From Nymphalis io (lineage: Eukaryota > Arthropoda > Insecta > Lepidoptera > Nymphalidae), in the NCBI RefSeq assembly GCF_905147045.1, contig NC_065906.1, forward strand, positions 2,976,001 to 3,040,000: 64,000 nt of DNA, given 5' to 3'. The notes below the pieces were generated by a model. That model saw only the letters and a program-made list of their open reading frames with translations, was not told the DNA's origin and did not search any database. The translations under genes and the position numbers were made by a program. This document shows, piece after piece, positions 43,701-56,045 of the stretch. Each line of letters begins with the position of its first letter. Positions within the stretch are counted from its first letter, which is position 1.

Positions 43701-46700
43701 GATCACATATTTTATTTGGTCGTCTGGCGCAGTGGCAGCTAACCTGTTTTTTAACCGAGGGTCGCGGGTTAAATTCTCGCTTAGATTAATTGGTCCGGGT
43801 GCTATGTTAGTCGAACTTTTCGTCGTACGTCGATTAGTACCTTTATCCTAATCCTGCTCTTAAAACATCCGATATTAGATAATTTAGAGGACAAAATTAC
43901 TAGCCCAATATGTTCTTAGTACAAATATGAGAAGTCGAACGCAGCAACGAAGCCGGTAATCGCTCAGATACATTTTTTAATGGTAAAATGTGACAATTTA
44001 AATGCTAAAAATTATATATTTAATTCATAAATTGCTTTTATGACTAAAAGAATTCATATTGTATGTTATACTAATTAACTACAATAAAGACCCAATTGAA
44101 AAACATATCATAGAAGTTGAGGAGATCTTGTATAACTTATATGGTTAATCTAGTAACGAAAAAGTAATCTTATGTTTTGATATGTACCGTGGATTAACTA
44201 AGATGAACCGTTATCTCTTGAATTAAAAAGATATAAAATAATAATAATGTTATAAAAAGTAAATGACGCGATCATAACATATAGGAAACAATGATTGGTT
44301 TGACGCTATGAGCTCGCAATTACCGTCGTCCACTGGTGAAAGTTGCATACCTAAGTACGTTTCCGAACAATAAACTGGTCCTGTCAAGCTAAACTCGACC
44401 GACCAGTTGCCGTAATTTATTATTTTACTAACAATTTTCCGACGCACATCGTCTCCATACTCAAAACGTTACCGCTTTAAAAGTAGCCGTTAAAATTATA
44501 ACGATGTTTCGTAAGTCTTTCAGTCGCGCTAAACAATGCTATCGTATATCTAACCTAACAAAAATATGTTTGGTTACACGATCTGTAAAATATATACTAA
44601 TGAAGGTTTTTTTGTAATGCCTGGCAAAAAGCTATTAAATATATGTAGCCAAATCATCGGCTTGGAGGCTTTCACCGTCACCAGTTTAGATAAACAAATA
44701 CATTTTATAGGTACATACTAATAAAATAAAAATGTACCCTATGTCCTTTCTTGGGATTTAGCTTGCTTCATAGCAAATTTTATCAGAATAGGTTCAGTGG
44801 TTTAGCCGTAAAAGCGTAACAAACAGAGTGAGTTACTTTCACACACACTTTGCATACATACACAGTATATTATATTGCACTACTGCAAACGAAAAAACGT
44901 CTCCAAGCTGATTTTGAAATATACTTAAAACTCATATCAGAAAAGGTTTAAATATATAATACATGGCTAAACACGGATTTGCTTATCGTTAAAAAATACG
45001 AAAGAGGTATATCATCTATATATCTCAATTTTAGCGTATGTTTTTTTCATAGTTTACCTGTATTTTAAGAAAGTCGTGTCAAATCTGGCACCGTATATCT
45101 TAAGGTTACAACTGCTACCTATTTCAAAAGTCTTGTAGCTTATAATAATACAATAATTAGTATTTAGTTTTTCCCTTTTTAGTTAAATCTTAAATAACAG
45201 CACGTGAATTAATAAAAGTAATATATTAATTCGTGCCCTTAACTGTCCCATTGCTAGAACGATGTCCCTTCCTCATTAACAGAAAATACTATTAAGGATC
45301 ATATCATCATACAGATCAAGTCATAGCCTGGTCATCGTCCTTGGTACTGTTATATGTATAAAGTTCTCAGTTTTTCTAAAGATACTGGTGGTAGGACTTT
45401 GTGCATGCTCATCTGGGTAAGTACCACCCACTCATCAAATATTCTACCGCAAAACAGTAGTACTTGGTATTGTTGTGTTCCGGATTGAAGGGTGAGTGAG
45501 TTCCCAAGGTTGGTGTCGCATTGGTGATGTAAGCGATGGTTAACATTTCTTACAATGTCTATGGGTGTTGGTGACCACTTACCATCAGGTGGCCCATATG
45601 CTCGTACGCCTATAAAAAAAAACTTTTTTCTTTCACAACGAAGAATAGTTACCGAAATTAAGAATAAAAATTTGCCCGGATGTCAACTTGCGATGTACGT
45701 TTGAAATCTTCATATGATGTTTGTTTACCGTGATATCAGGAATAGTTGTTTCAAACGTTGAAATAAACAAGTTTATTATTAGAATTATAATAAATATTAC
45801 TACATTAAACTATTAAAATTACATTTGAATAACGAAAATATATATTTTATTAATCAAGTAGGTAAGCGTGCTGGCAAATAGGTCACTTGATAAGGTGTCA
45901 CCATCGCCCATAGACACTGGCGAAGTAAGAAATATTAATCACTCAGTACATCGCTAGTTGCCCTTAGCGCCCTTGTGTCTGTAGTTACACTGGCTCACTC
46001 GCCTTTCAAACCCGAACACAATCATACAAAGTGTTGCTGTTTAGATATGAATGCGGTAGATTGTCTGATGATACCTACTCAGATGGGCTTGCACAATGCC
46101 CTACCACCAAGAAACCGTACCGTTTCATTAAACCTTCCTGTTCTTCAAATAGGACACCGTTAAATAAAATATTTTTATCTGAATCCGTAACGTATTTTAT
46201 CTTTTCATCGTCAACGAAATGAGTTAGTAGGCCAATGATCCGAAATGCACACGTATTAGTTTTTTATTGTTTGCTCGACAAACACTTAATTGGTAAGTGT
46301 TTGCAAACCATCTCATGATTGCTTAAACGGACGTTCGACGATGATAAATAATTTTATTCTTGTTAAATTGCAGTTTTACGGCTTCGTTAAAATCAAAATT
46401 ACTGTAGTTTATGTAAAGTTACAGCCCTTTAATGTTCCTATGCAGTGTTTCAAGTTTACGGTGACTGAAATTATGGAATGGTATTAAAATTCACTAGCCC
46501 TATACCGCTTTAATTTTTATATTTTTAAATAGTTTTAATGACGCAAAATTATTCTCGCAGTGATTCAAAATTTTTATTTAAATTATCTTATTTGTTCTTA
46601 AACATTAACGGGGTTTACTATAAATGTTGTTTAGGTTGGATGTTAAGCAATGCTGTGTCTTGTTCTTTTGAACAGAAAGAAAGGACTCAGTGTGCTACTT

Positions 46701-49700
46701 ATAAACAATGTTTAAATTAAAATACATTAAAAATAAAGACCGTAAAATGTTATTGTAACAACTAAAAGTATATTTAAAGGTCTTTGTGTGGTACGCCCCA
46801 CAAAATTAATTAACAAATATATTATTGACAAAAACAATTAATAATTACTTTGCAAAATTTTTTACGGATATACGTCTTATTGATTCTAATTATTAACCAC
46901 AAACAAAATGTTACATAAGTATATAAAAAAAACATTTAAAATTGTTACATCCTCAATTTCATTTAAAAAACTGGATAATATGAATAACTTATTAAGACTA
47001 TTTAAATATGCGTCGCCATTATATCGGGCGTTGTTATGCAAAATTAAAGATTATCAGAAAAGCAGAAGCCAAAATATAATAGTACATTCCATTATGTGGC
47101 ATCGTTTTCGCATATTATTATCTAATGTCAGACATAATGTTTTAAATGAGATGTATCGTTTATTTAAAAAAAAATGATTATATTTTAAAATTTTAAAACT
47201 GCGTTCGATTCGAGGGAAATCCAATAATTCTCAAGCATCTATGACGTGGCTGGGCTAAATTTACTATACACTTACTTATTGACACGTTCCAAAAATACAC
47301 TAAAGTCTTGGCAAAACTGAACGGGCGTTAACATCGCTATCAACCGCATAATGCCTCTACTTATACATACATAACTATGGGAGCTGTGTGTATGTGCGCT
47401 AGGCGAGCCAGCCACGCTTGTTGCCCCGCGTGTGTGTCTATATCTATGTAAATGAATCAGTATGGACTACGGAGCACATTATAAAGTTCCGTACGTATAG
47501 AGTTCTTACTGTCGCTGGGTCATGACACCGCCGACACTCCAGTTTTTATGACTGCGCTGTATTCGGCTTATTATTATGGTTTACTGTTGGTAAATCTGCA
47601 TAAAAGACGCATTATATACGAAAGTATAAGGCAATCCGAATTTAACGAAATCTTAGAATATCTATGTTAAAATTTATAATAATCCAGGTTATATTTTTTT
47701 CTTATAATTCATTTGATATTACTATAAAGATTTTGATTCATAATAAAGATATAAAGTTTATACTGTCTTCGAATTTTAAAATAGATATTTAATTAAATAA
47801 CTGTCGAGGAAGTATTTTTTTTGTGTTTGTCGGACGAGCAAATGGGACACCTGATGGTAAGTGGTCACCACCGCCCATAGACGTTGGCGATGTAATTTAA
47901 TGCCTTATGCCTGAAAAATATTAAAACAGAAAGCAAATTGAAATCGTGAAATTTTGATTGTGAAAATAAAAACATGCAGGCACCACAAACAACCAAATTC
48001 CAAATAATAGAAATATGCAGCAAAAGAACGGAGAGCATATCGCGGTGAAGATTAAAAAAAAACTTGATGATCGCCGTCTAATATTTAGTACGCGATGAAT
48101 GTTTGCTCTATCATGTTAACATATCGATTCCCTTTAAATATATGTTGATACGAATCTAAGATAATTATCATAACGTAGATGTTGCTTTGTAGTAAATTGA
48201 CATTGTGTTTTAAAATTATATTTTATCGTTGGACTAGAGTTAATTGTGCAACAAATAATGATGTAAACTTTTGTTTTGTAACAGTAGACAATAATAGAGT
48301 CTACCGTTGATAGATTTTAAGTAATTACATAATTTAAGAATTTTCCGGTTAAACCTTCACTGATTTCGAACTATTCTCTTATCAAGATCATCGTTCCCGT
48401 CGAATGTTGTGAGCAACTCAAGAGTCAAGACGCTTGTAATGTCTGAAGATCATAAGAATAGTCTTGCTTACGGTTATTCTTTATAAATAACCCCACTCGT
48501 CTTTTTCATATCGGTACATTTATGTTATAACTACGCGTCATTTTTTTCAATTAAAGATATAGACATAGGCTTACCGAATTTCGATGAAATTGAAAGACTA
48601 AACATTGTGTGTAAAACATAAAGTATACAAATGCGGTTCCTAATAACTCACTCTCGTAACTCGATGGAAAGGCAGTCTGTCTCGAACTGGAGATCAGGTG
48701 CTACACCAACGGCTTTACATGCTTTCCGAGGCGCGAGACTGTAACACTTCAACTTCTTAACTTCAGGCTACTACTGAGAATTTCTAACCAAACTCATATT
48801 ATTGGTAATTATCGCTTATTTTAATATACTTGATATTCATAAAACGAGTATTTAGCCTTAATAAAATAGTTAGTCATTTTATTGATCATGTAAATGTTTG
48901 CTACGGTATATATGAAAGATAGATGTATGTTGTTGCGTATTCCGTTATGTATGTACAATACTCCCAAAATAAGGTTTTGTTAAAACGATACTGCCACTTG
49001 TTAGCGTTCTTCTGAAAAGCGCACGGACAAACTATTTCCTCTTAGATTACGGGACACTAATCTAATGTGAAGTATAATTTATTCTACAATAGTTTTTGCT
49101 ATTTGTTATGTCCGTCGTAAAACTACTTATAACAGTATCAAACTTTTGGATTAGTGGTTTGTTTCTGAATTCAAAGGAAAAACCAAATAAAACTGAACTC
49201 TTTGTGTCAGTATAATTTAAGGAAATGTTGAATTTCATTTATATTTACCCGCGCACACACATAAACAAACACGCACGAAACCAAAGGCGTCACGTATTTT
49301 TCAGTGTCATTGCTGTGACCCGGATGACCTTAGAATTTCATACATTTATGTCAAACTGATAAAGGAACGAATGTTTTTTACGATACTGCTTACCGATTAA
49401 ACATTTGCTATAATTTTGTTTCGCATAATTAGCATTTTGTTCTAGATATCTACTGTAGTATTACATAGTTTTTACTCATCATTAAACACTTCAAACAGAA
49501 ACCGATTGATCTTATATATGTCATCTCTTTTATACGTGACATTGGCAGAGTATTTTGAGCTCAACTAGCATAGATACGCGCCGAAAAAAAAAGAAGTAGA
49601 AAAAATACATTCTCAAAGTAAACATTAGAAAAAACATTATTTCGTGTCTCTAAAAGATCTATCGAGTTTATATTTTATCTATAACACAAAAATTAACACA

Positions 49701-52700
49701 CATTCCAGTATGTGTCATGTTCCTAACACTATTGTTTGTTAACTATTATTTTAGTTATATTAAACATGAATAAAGGTTAATTTTGTAACGACGATGAAAT
49801 ACCATCTCAAGTATCGTATGGAAAATTTTATAAGTGTTATCTATAATTTTATTATCCTATAATATTTATGAAAATCTTTTAAGATTAATCGTTTGTTGTA
49901 ATAATAATATGCCTTTAAGACATTTGTTATACTTAAATTTTCCACTACAGCTGTGTGTATATTTTTACAAGTAGTTGGTAGGATAAGTAAGGCAGGATAA
50001 TGTCAGGATGGAATCCCTTTTCTTGGAGATGTTTTATATCTCATATATTTAAATCATAAATCAATCATACATTTAAGCGTCGATAACACAGTGGTTTACG
50101 GGCCGCCTAGCAATATAAAAGACACAACTTTAATCCTGGCACCTTGGGCTGTTTTCGTCCCCACTTCTAACACAAGCTTTACGCTTAATTGGAGGGGTAA
50201 ACATGAAAATTAGTAATTCCTTAAAAACGGGTATTGATATTATTCTCAAAAAAAATAGAGAAAGGATGGTGGTCCAAATGGACAATCTATAAAAAAAAAG
50301 AATAAAAATAATTGAACCGGCTTTACATCACATCGTTAGACAAATATATGTTGATCTAATGAGGCTCCTAATGTCGATGGAATGTACAAGAAACAAAAAT
50401 GACCGATTAAATAGAATCTCACGTTATGTTTATCTCGATCGATATGTATGTACATATATGTGTGTTGTAGCGTCCGACATAATATGGTTATACAATACAT
50501 AGGTACTTGAGTTCCATGAACTAATCTAATACACTTTTACGTAATCGCATGCTTATTTAGTTTTAAGTTAAGAATTATAACAAAGAACATTATCATTTAA
50601 AGAAAAAAAAAAGAGTAGTAATAAGGTATTTTACATTTCAAATGAAATTTCATTAATATGAATTTCGTTTCCTTATCACGTTAGCCATTATATTAAGTCG
50701 CATGGAGTAGTTTGAGATTTAGAATATTATCCCCACTGTGGAGTCGTTGTGCGCAAGTCGCGTGTTCTATTGTAAATTGTAACGGTAAATGCCGCCATTT
50801 CATTCGTTAATTCATTTGGTCCGAACCGAAGCTCATGAGTGTCGTAAGCAGGGACATGTACGAAGCGATAAATGCTACGCCTTTATTTATACGTTACCAT
50901 ATTACATTTGTTAATACAATACTATTAACATTGTACTACATATGTATATAAACAAGGTTATTTATCTATACTTCTATTATAAATCTGAAAGTAAATATGT
51001 ATGTCGTCTCTCTGTCGCGGCTTCGCCCGTGTTTTAGGTGCAGGTGATAGGTATTAAAAAAAAGTAGTAGCCAATGTCCTTTGTTTGGGGTCCAAGCTTG
51101 CAAATTTCATCATATTCGTTTCATGATTATATAGAAGCGTTATTACAAGTAGACAGAGCAACTATCGCCTTTATAATATTATTATAGCTTATATTTAGCT
51201 ATAAATCGAATATTGGTTTCAGTATTCAGTATGTTCAACTAGTTCAGTTAAAATGGCGAATATTTTGCCGAATACATTTCAATATCCACGCTTCTCTCCC
51301 CTTGTTTCAATAATCTAATTGTATTACCCTTTAATGCGAGTAGTTTTGAATCTATTTAGTATACAATGTGATATATTTCTAGCTTTTGTTCGTTGATCAA
51401 AGCTGAAAAATAAAACCTTTTGACAGCTACTGTTAAGTTAAAAACTAGACATTTCACTTCAGTTTTATATTGTGATTCAGAAAATTGACCAAAGGTTCGA
51501 ACTTTCTCACTGTTTTTCAGTTGTTTAGTGTACGTGTCAATGCTAGTGTATAAATGTTGTAGAATATTTTTACTCATTCTGTCGATTAGTAGTATTGGGT
51601 AAAAGTCTCTTCATTATTTACTATAATTACGTTCGCGTATAGCCGTGAACGATACGTGCCATCAACATAAAACATCGATTTTAGATGTTTATTAATATTT
51701 GTTAATGTTAAGCATATAATTTGTTGTTACTGAAAATCTTGTGTATATAATATTTTAAACTAATCTATAATACGTATTATAAGAGGTGATTGGTTAAACA
51801 ACGCTGTGTCTTCTTCTTTCGAATGTCAAATCAATTGTGAAAGAAAGAAAGAGATTAATGTATAACTAAATACTCAATTATCTATTAGCATACCAAAAGT
51901 TCTTTTCTACTCAACAAAAAAAATTGTATAACATATAGACGCCGAACGAGATTTTTTTCATTTCGAAAATAATTAATTTGACAGTAGGAATGTTATGTAT
52001 TCAAGTAATGTCGAAGGTCAAATATCTATGTTAAAAAATAATCGATAAAAAAATATTATTATTTAATTATTTTATTCATAAATTTCGTCTTTAATCCAAG
52101 AGACGATTGATTATATAAAACTATTAAAGGGCCGTTTATTGCTTCGTTCAGGTTTTTATGTTACAATAAAACACCGAATAAGTAAGCTGATCAAAACGTA
52201 ACATTCAATACTTGGTGTATTGGAATTGTTATCTTTGATATCTAAACATAAAAAAAAATCCTCTTTAATCCAGTGTTAACCTTATAAGGTCCCATTTCAG
52301 GTTCTGAGTTTGAATCTCGGTTGAGCCAAATTCAAGTCATGTCGGATTTCTGACCTTTCAGATTTCTTGATTTGGTTACTCTTCGTTGCAAAAAGCCTTC
52401 GTGGCTAACATCAACTATTTGAACTTATTTAAAAATAAAAAGCTAATTTTTAATATTGTAATATAATAACGTTATATTATCGACAATAAATTAATAATTA
52501 TATTCCTTATACACGATCATAACCGGCATAAGATCGCTGATTATTAACTAACACAAATAGCATTTGAATTTGTACACATACAAAGTTTTTCAATATATTT
52601 AAAATAAAAAATCGATGACTTGTAATTATTACTTGTTATTATTTATTTAATATCCAAAAGGTAATAGAGTGTATTCTTAATATATTCTGTAATCTATAGT

Positions 52701-53709
52701 TCTGTTACAAAAAAATAACGTTCTCTAGTGTTTCGTTATAACAAGTCGGTTTGTCTTGTTTATTTACAAACGACGAAGACTTAGTCTTACAGTTGGCATC
52801 GCATCGGTAGTGTGTGCGTAAATCTCTATCCGAATATCCTGTAGCCGGCCGCAGTTTACAATTTACGTAGTGGACCACTTGTTCGTCCTCCTGCAGATTT
52901 CGTATGAATTATTACTACCACATGTTAAATGTTTATTATAATGTAAGGCTCGGTGACGACAAAATTGAGCTGCACTTCGTCACGAACCGCGTAGGCTTGC
53001 ACGAAGATGTCGTTCCCATGCATTTCGCTTTCATTTTGAGCTGTCCGACCGGTTCGCGCACCGCCTAATAAAGTCAAGTAGCGTAGTACTCGGATTTAAT
53101 AGTCTTTTAAGGAGCAGGCTTTTTCTTAACATATTGATTGCCAAAATAAAAAGTTCTTGACAATTATATTCATAATATTATCTTATTCGAAGTTTATTTT
53201 CTCTTAAAGTTTAATATGAGTATGTATATATAACAACATATTTGTCTATTTATAAATTTATATGTATTAATTTTACCCTTCATATAATGCTACTGAAGGG
53301 ACCGAATTAAAAAACTACGTAAATCCTATAGTTGGCAGCGCATTGGCATTTGTATTGCTCTTGAAATGCCATTCTATAGGCAGAAACTACCGCTTACTAT
53401 CAAGTGGTGGTACACTCTATGATCGAGCTAACTATAAAACTAAACCAATTTTTATTATCAAATATAGCCTGAAATATTTTCAGACTTACGTACATGTAAG
53501 AACATTTTATTAATTAATTTAATTACATCCAATGTCATTGTCCACAGACTGCGTCTATTTCGAGACGTCGTCGACGTCTCCGTATCAAATTCGACGCATA
53601 GAAGAATTAAACAAGACCGCGTCGGGGAACGTGGAAGCAAAGGTCATGTGCTTCTACAGGCGGCGGGACCTGCCAAACCCTCTCATACAATTAGCTGATA
53701 AGCATCAAA
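40762..53709 (+). CDS. MTA1-like: MTA1-like (NuRD complex, metastasis-associated family), first two exons
   Basis: Exon 1 is 40762-40789 (28 bases, donor GTAAGT) and exon 2 is 53548-53709 (acceptor ccacag, donor GTGAGT). Joined in phase they start MAANMYRVGDCVYFE and continue through SPYQIRRIEELNKT, GNVEAKVMCFYRRRDL and LIQLADKHQ, which is the N-terminus and start of the BAH domain of MTA1/2/3 proteins. In the family this is the scaffold that binds HDAC1/2 and RbAp in the Mi-2/NuRD remodelling complex. Intron 1 is 12.8 kb and full of repeats; after exon 2 no further exon was recognised to 64 kb, so the ELM2, SANT and GATA-type zinc-finger exons must lie beyond the window. Residue 11 is Cys where relatives I recall have Tyr, a one-base difference. 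Confidence 0.93.
40790..43717. other. MTA1-like intron 1, proximal part
   Basis: GC-richer for the first 650 bases (notably 41330-41420), then strongly AT-rich with no gene or clear repeat seen. Confidence 0.5.
43718..43870 (+). mobile_element. tRNA-derived SINE fragment
   Basis: 'ggtcgtctggcgcagtggca' (A-box-like) and 'cgagggtcgcgggttaaatt' (B-box-like), followed by a non-tRNA body. Different body from SINE-A. Confidence 0.6.
43871..44726. other. Intron 1 stretch with no supported gene
   Basis: A 65-codon minus-strand ORF at 44250-44447 has no recognisable features. The rest is AT-rich. Confidence 0.4.
44727..44875 (+). repeat. Dispersed repeat (same family as 305-435)
   Basis: 'ctatgtcctttcttgggatt', 'cagaataggttcagtggttt' and 'agagtgagttactttcacac' in the order usual for this lepidopteran repeat. 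Confidence 0.65.
45385..45615 (+). mobile_element. SINE-B copy with A-tail
   Basis: 'actggtggtaggactttgtg' to 'catcaggtggcccatatgct', then 'acgcctataaaaaaaa'. It has an internal deletion of about 30 bases ('gagtgagttcccaaggttgg'). Confidence 0.9.
45855..46115 (-). mobile_element. SINE-B copy, diverged, inverted relative to the previous
   Basis: 'aagtaggtaagcgtgctggc' through 'gttacactggctcactcgcc' to 'aatgccctaccaccaag'. It is 240 bases from the copy at 45385 and in the opposite orientation. Confidence 0.85.
46615..46715. repeat. MITE-family fragment
   Basis: 'gatgttaagcaatgctgtgt' and 'cttgttcttttgaacagaaa' resemble the inner part of the 5243 MITE. Confidence 0.45.
46908..47177 (+). CDS. 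Hypothetical small basic ORF (weak)
   Basis: An 89-codon ORF from ATG (context acaaaATG) rich in Lys, Arg, Leu and Ile. It sits in MTA1-like intron 1 on the sense strand. No signal peptide, domain or splice context is seen. In such AT-rich DNA an ORF of this length can arise by chance; listed so that it is not lost. Confidence 0.15.
   Translation: MLHKYIKKTFKIVTSSISFKKLDNMNNLLRLFKYASPLYRALLCKIKDYQKSRSQNIIVHSIMWHRFRILLSNVRHNVLNEMYRLFKKK
47178..48654. other. Intron 1 stretch with a GC-richer patch and a SINE-B fragment
   Basis: 47.28-47.58 kb is richer in CpG than its flanks and could be regulatory. A SINE-B end lies at 47825-47900 (minus; 'gacgagcaaatgggacacct', 'ggtcaccaccgcccatagac'). Confidence 0.4.
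48655..48775. repeat. Family-C-like dispersed repeat fragment
   Basis: 'aggtgctacaccaacggctt' and 'ctttccgaggcgcgagactg', comparable with 'aaccaacgccttttcggtcg' and 'ttccgaggtatggaagtgta' at 57.93 kb. Confidence 0.4.
50080..50300 (+). mobile_element. Degenerate SINE with A-rich tail
   Basis: 'cgtcgataacacagtggttt', then 'caactttaatcctggcacct' and a poly-A rich end near 50290. The tRNA-like head is decayed. Confidence 0.45.
50640..50985. other. Intron 1 stretch, possible regulatory patch
   Basis: 50.70-50.88 kb is GC-richer, with 'aatgccgccatttcattcg' (YY1/Pho-like core). No gene. Confidence 0.3.
50990..51160 (+). repeat. Dispersed repeat (same family as 305-435)
   Basis: 'gtcgcggcttcgcccgtgtt', 'caatgtcctttgtttggggt' and 'catcatattcgtttcatgat' in family order; the best-preserved copy in the window. 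Confidence 0.65.
51356..51577 (-). CDS. Hypothetical small ORF (weak)
   Basis: A 73-codon minus-strand ORF starting MSKNILQHLYTS. No domain, signal peptide or splice context is seen; possibly chance. Confidence 0.12.
   Translation of the reverse strand: MSKNILQHLYTSIDTYTKQLKNSEKVRTFGQFSESQYKTEVKCLVFNLTVAVKRFYFSALINEQKLEIYHIVY
51775..51885. mobile_element. MITE-family copy (related to 5243)
   Basis: 'ggttaaacaacgctgtgtct' and 'tcttctttcgaatgtcaaat' match the inner part of the 5243 element closely. Ends are degraded. Confidence 0.6.
52265..52425 (+). mobile_element. tRNA-derived SINE remnant
   Basis: 'aggttctgagtttgaatctc' B-box-like, followed by 'caagtcatgtcggatttctg' and 'aaaagccttcgtggctaaca'. 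The 5' head is decayed. Confidence 0.45.
52740..53100. promoter_or_regulatory. GC-richer block before MTA1-like exon 2
   Basis: Two CpG-bearing patches (about 52.75-52.90 and 52.95-53.08 kb) stand out in AT-rich intron DNA. No ORF or splice pair is supported. Enhancer or unknown exon; composition is the only evidence. Confidence 0.25.
53325..53425 (+). repeat. SINE-B fragment
   Basis: 'gcagcgcattggcatttgta' to 'cttactatcaagtggtgg' corresponds to the A-tail half of SINE-B; ends about 120 bases before MTA1-like exon 2. Confidence 0.55.
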
Positions 53710-54469
53710 GTGAGTAACAACACTAGGCAATAACCCTCAAGAGAGAGCATAATGCGAAATATTTCAACATTAATAGTTTATAGGTCGAACAACGAATGGG
53801 TTCAACGACTGAACTTACATATTTATAGTATAGATAATATTTATACTATTTTTAATTTGAGATAAAATATATTATGTAACATTTTCATAAAATTACCGAA
53901 ACAATATTTATCGCTGATGACGTAAGAATGCTATACTAATTAAATCGGTAAAGGAAAAAGGGGAAAATAAAGTGATATGAAAATAAATCGATGCCATGTC
54001 GATGTTTGCCGAAAAAATGATATATATATACTTATATACTTCATAGAAATTAATACATTTAAGCTTGTAACGCTCTGCATCAAACGAACCCATGTGGTAA
54101 TACTTACGTTTGATTATTTTCTATAAATAGACGATTATCCTATATTAAGTGGATCTAGCTCGTACTAATTTTCGCAGCGGGGTGTCTGGAAACTTCGATT
54201 ATTACAATATTTGGCTTCTTTTTGAAATATCAATATGGAACTTTTTTCATTATAATTATCTTTTGCTTTAATAAGATGAAAGTCATTGCCTCGGTTATGA
54301 AGAAGTTCATGAAATTAATTTAAATTCATTGGTTCCTTTTTATATTAATAAATGCTTTTTTGCGAAATCTATAAATACATATAAATAAGGTTTTGAGTGA
54401 GCCCGTTTCGGTTTGTATCATCATTTCACAAGTTGTTTTACCGCCGATATAACCTAATATCAATGTGTT
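53710..54469. other. MTA1-like intron 2, start
   Basis: AT-rich, no gene or clear repeat. No exon resembling the next MTA1 segment was recognised. Confidence 0.45.
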
Positions 54470-54640
54470 ATGATTTGAGGGGTGAGTGAGTCAGTCTAAT
54501 GACAGGCGCAAATAACGTAACATCTAAGATGGTTTGCAGCGTATTGCCGGTGTAAGAGCTCGGTTAATATTTCTTACAGTGCTATTAACTTTGGGTGGAA
54601 TGACCATTTACCAATAGGTAACCAATTAGAAACTGGATTA
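54470..54640 (+). repeat. SINE-B fragment, old
   Basis: 'gaggggtgagtgagtcagtc', 'caaataacgtaacatctaag' and 'gaatgaccatttaccaatag' follow the SINE-B order with many changes. Confidence 0.6.
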
Positions 54641-55116
54641 TAATAAAAATTTATAAAAAAAATGTAATAAATACGCGTGACACCTTGTTTAAGACTTGTT
54701 TTTGTGTTACTTAACTTCCAAAATGCAGAACAGAATTAAATTCAAATCCCGAACCTTATGAGAATATTAATTATATAATAAGGCAATTTATTTATTTTTC
54801 TTCATTAAAATAAATAGTGACCGGCCATTATATTGTAAACCTATCCGCTTAAGCCCGTTTGTGCGCATCTACAATTAAGAGTGGTAGGAGGGTTGAAAAA
54901 TAATGTATTGACTTCTTGTTTTATTTATCATCTAATATCTTCGCTAATGGTTAACCGATTGTAATAAAAAAAATGTACGTGCTCAATAAGTGTGAAAAAT
55001 TAGACGATTCGTTTTTTATTGTTTGTGATTGTGATATGTACAACGTAGGAAGCTGTTACTTTAAAAAGCTCTGTCGCATTTGAGCTGCGCGCATAGAAGG
55101 GCGTAAAGTAAAATAA

Positions 55117-55195
55117 AGCATGTTAAAGTCTTACCATAGGCTAATGCCTCTTCTCCATTTAAGGAAAAGGTCTGGAGCTCATTCCACAAACTATA
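55117..55195 (-). repeat. SINE-A fragment
   Basis: 'aggctaatgcctcttctcca' and 'ggtctggagctcattccaca' match the 3' part of SINE-A in reverse. Confidence 0.6.
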
Positions 55196-55409
55196 AAAAA
55201 AACTGAAAAAAGTTATTTAACGATGATTATAAAAGTGATTTACGTTATTTTTCTGTTAAGAAGCCGGTCGAAAAATAGCCTAGCCGTTACACTAACTAAA
55301 CATTTATTTATTTGATATGTCACTATTGAATATAAAATATATGTATTATTACAATGATAAATTATATTCGTTTATTATCTTCTTGGATTAAGTGTTGCAA
55401 GATGTAACT

Positions 55410-55672
55410 GGTGGTAGGACTTTGTGCAAGCCCGTCTGGGTAGGTACCACCCACTCATTAGATATTCTACCGCAAAACAGCAGTACTTGTTATTGCTGTG
55501 TTCCGGTTTGAAGCGTGAGTGATCCAGTGTAATTACAGGCACAAGGGACATAACATCTCAGTTCCCAATGTTGGTGGCGCATTTGTGATGTTAGCGATGG
55601 TTAACATTTCTTACAATGCCAATGTCTATGGGCGTTGGTGACCACTTACCATCAGGTGGCCCATACTTTGTA
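55410..55672 (+). mobile_element. SINE-B copy, well kept
   Basis: 'actggtggtaggactttgtg', 'gtaattacaggcacaaggga', '...accatcaggtggcccata'. Nearly the full length of the 25107 element, lacking the A-tail. Confidence 0.92.
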
Positions 55673-55899
55673 AATTCAATAATCGAGTGATTATTTAATA
55701 TTTATGAAACTAATCTATAAATATATAGGTTTAATACTAGTCAATTATCATTCAACACTAACAATAACTTTAGATCGATTTTTATTTAAATAATTTTTCA
55801 AAGTATAAAAAAATATATTTAAATAAAAGATTTTTACATATAAATAAGATATCATTTTGAAATATATGACACTAAATATAATTAATACGTAATAGAAAA

Positions 55900-56045
55900 G
55901 AAGGAATTAGCCTCAAACTTCAGGCAAATCTATGACAGTACAGTATAAGAAGAAGACAGTACAGTATAAGAAGAAGACAGTACAGTATAAGAAGAAGAGC
56001 AGCATTGTTTAACTAATCACACCCTTAAAAGCATTTATAGGTAAA
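55900..56045. mobile_element. MITE-family copy carrying a tandem expansion
   Basis: 'gcagcattgtttaactaatc' and 'acccttaaaagcatttatag' correspond, in reverse, to the ends and body of the 5243-type element. Confidence 0.55.
55934..55996. repeat. Three perfect copies of a 21-bp tandem repeat
   Basis: Unit starts gacagtacag and ends ataagaagaa; three identical copies in 63 bases. Perfect identity suggests recent expansion. Confidence 0.95.
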
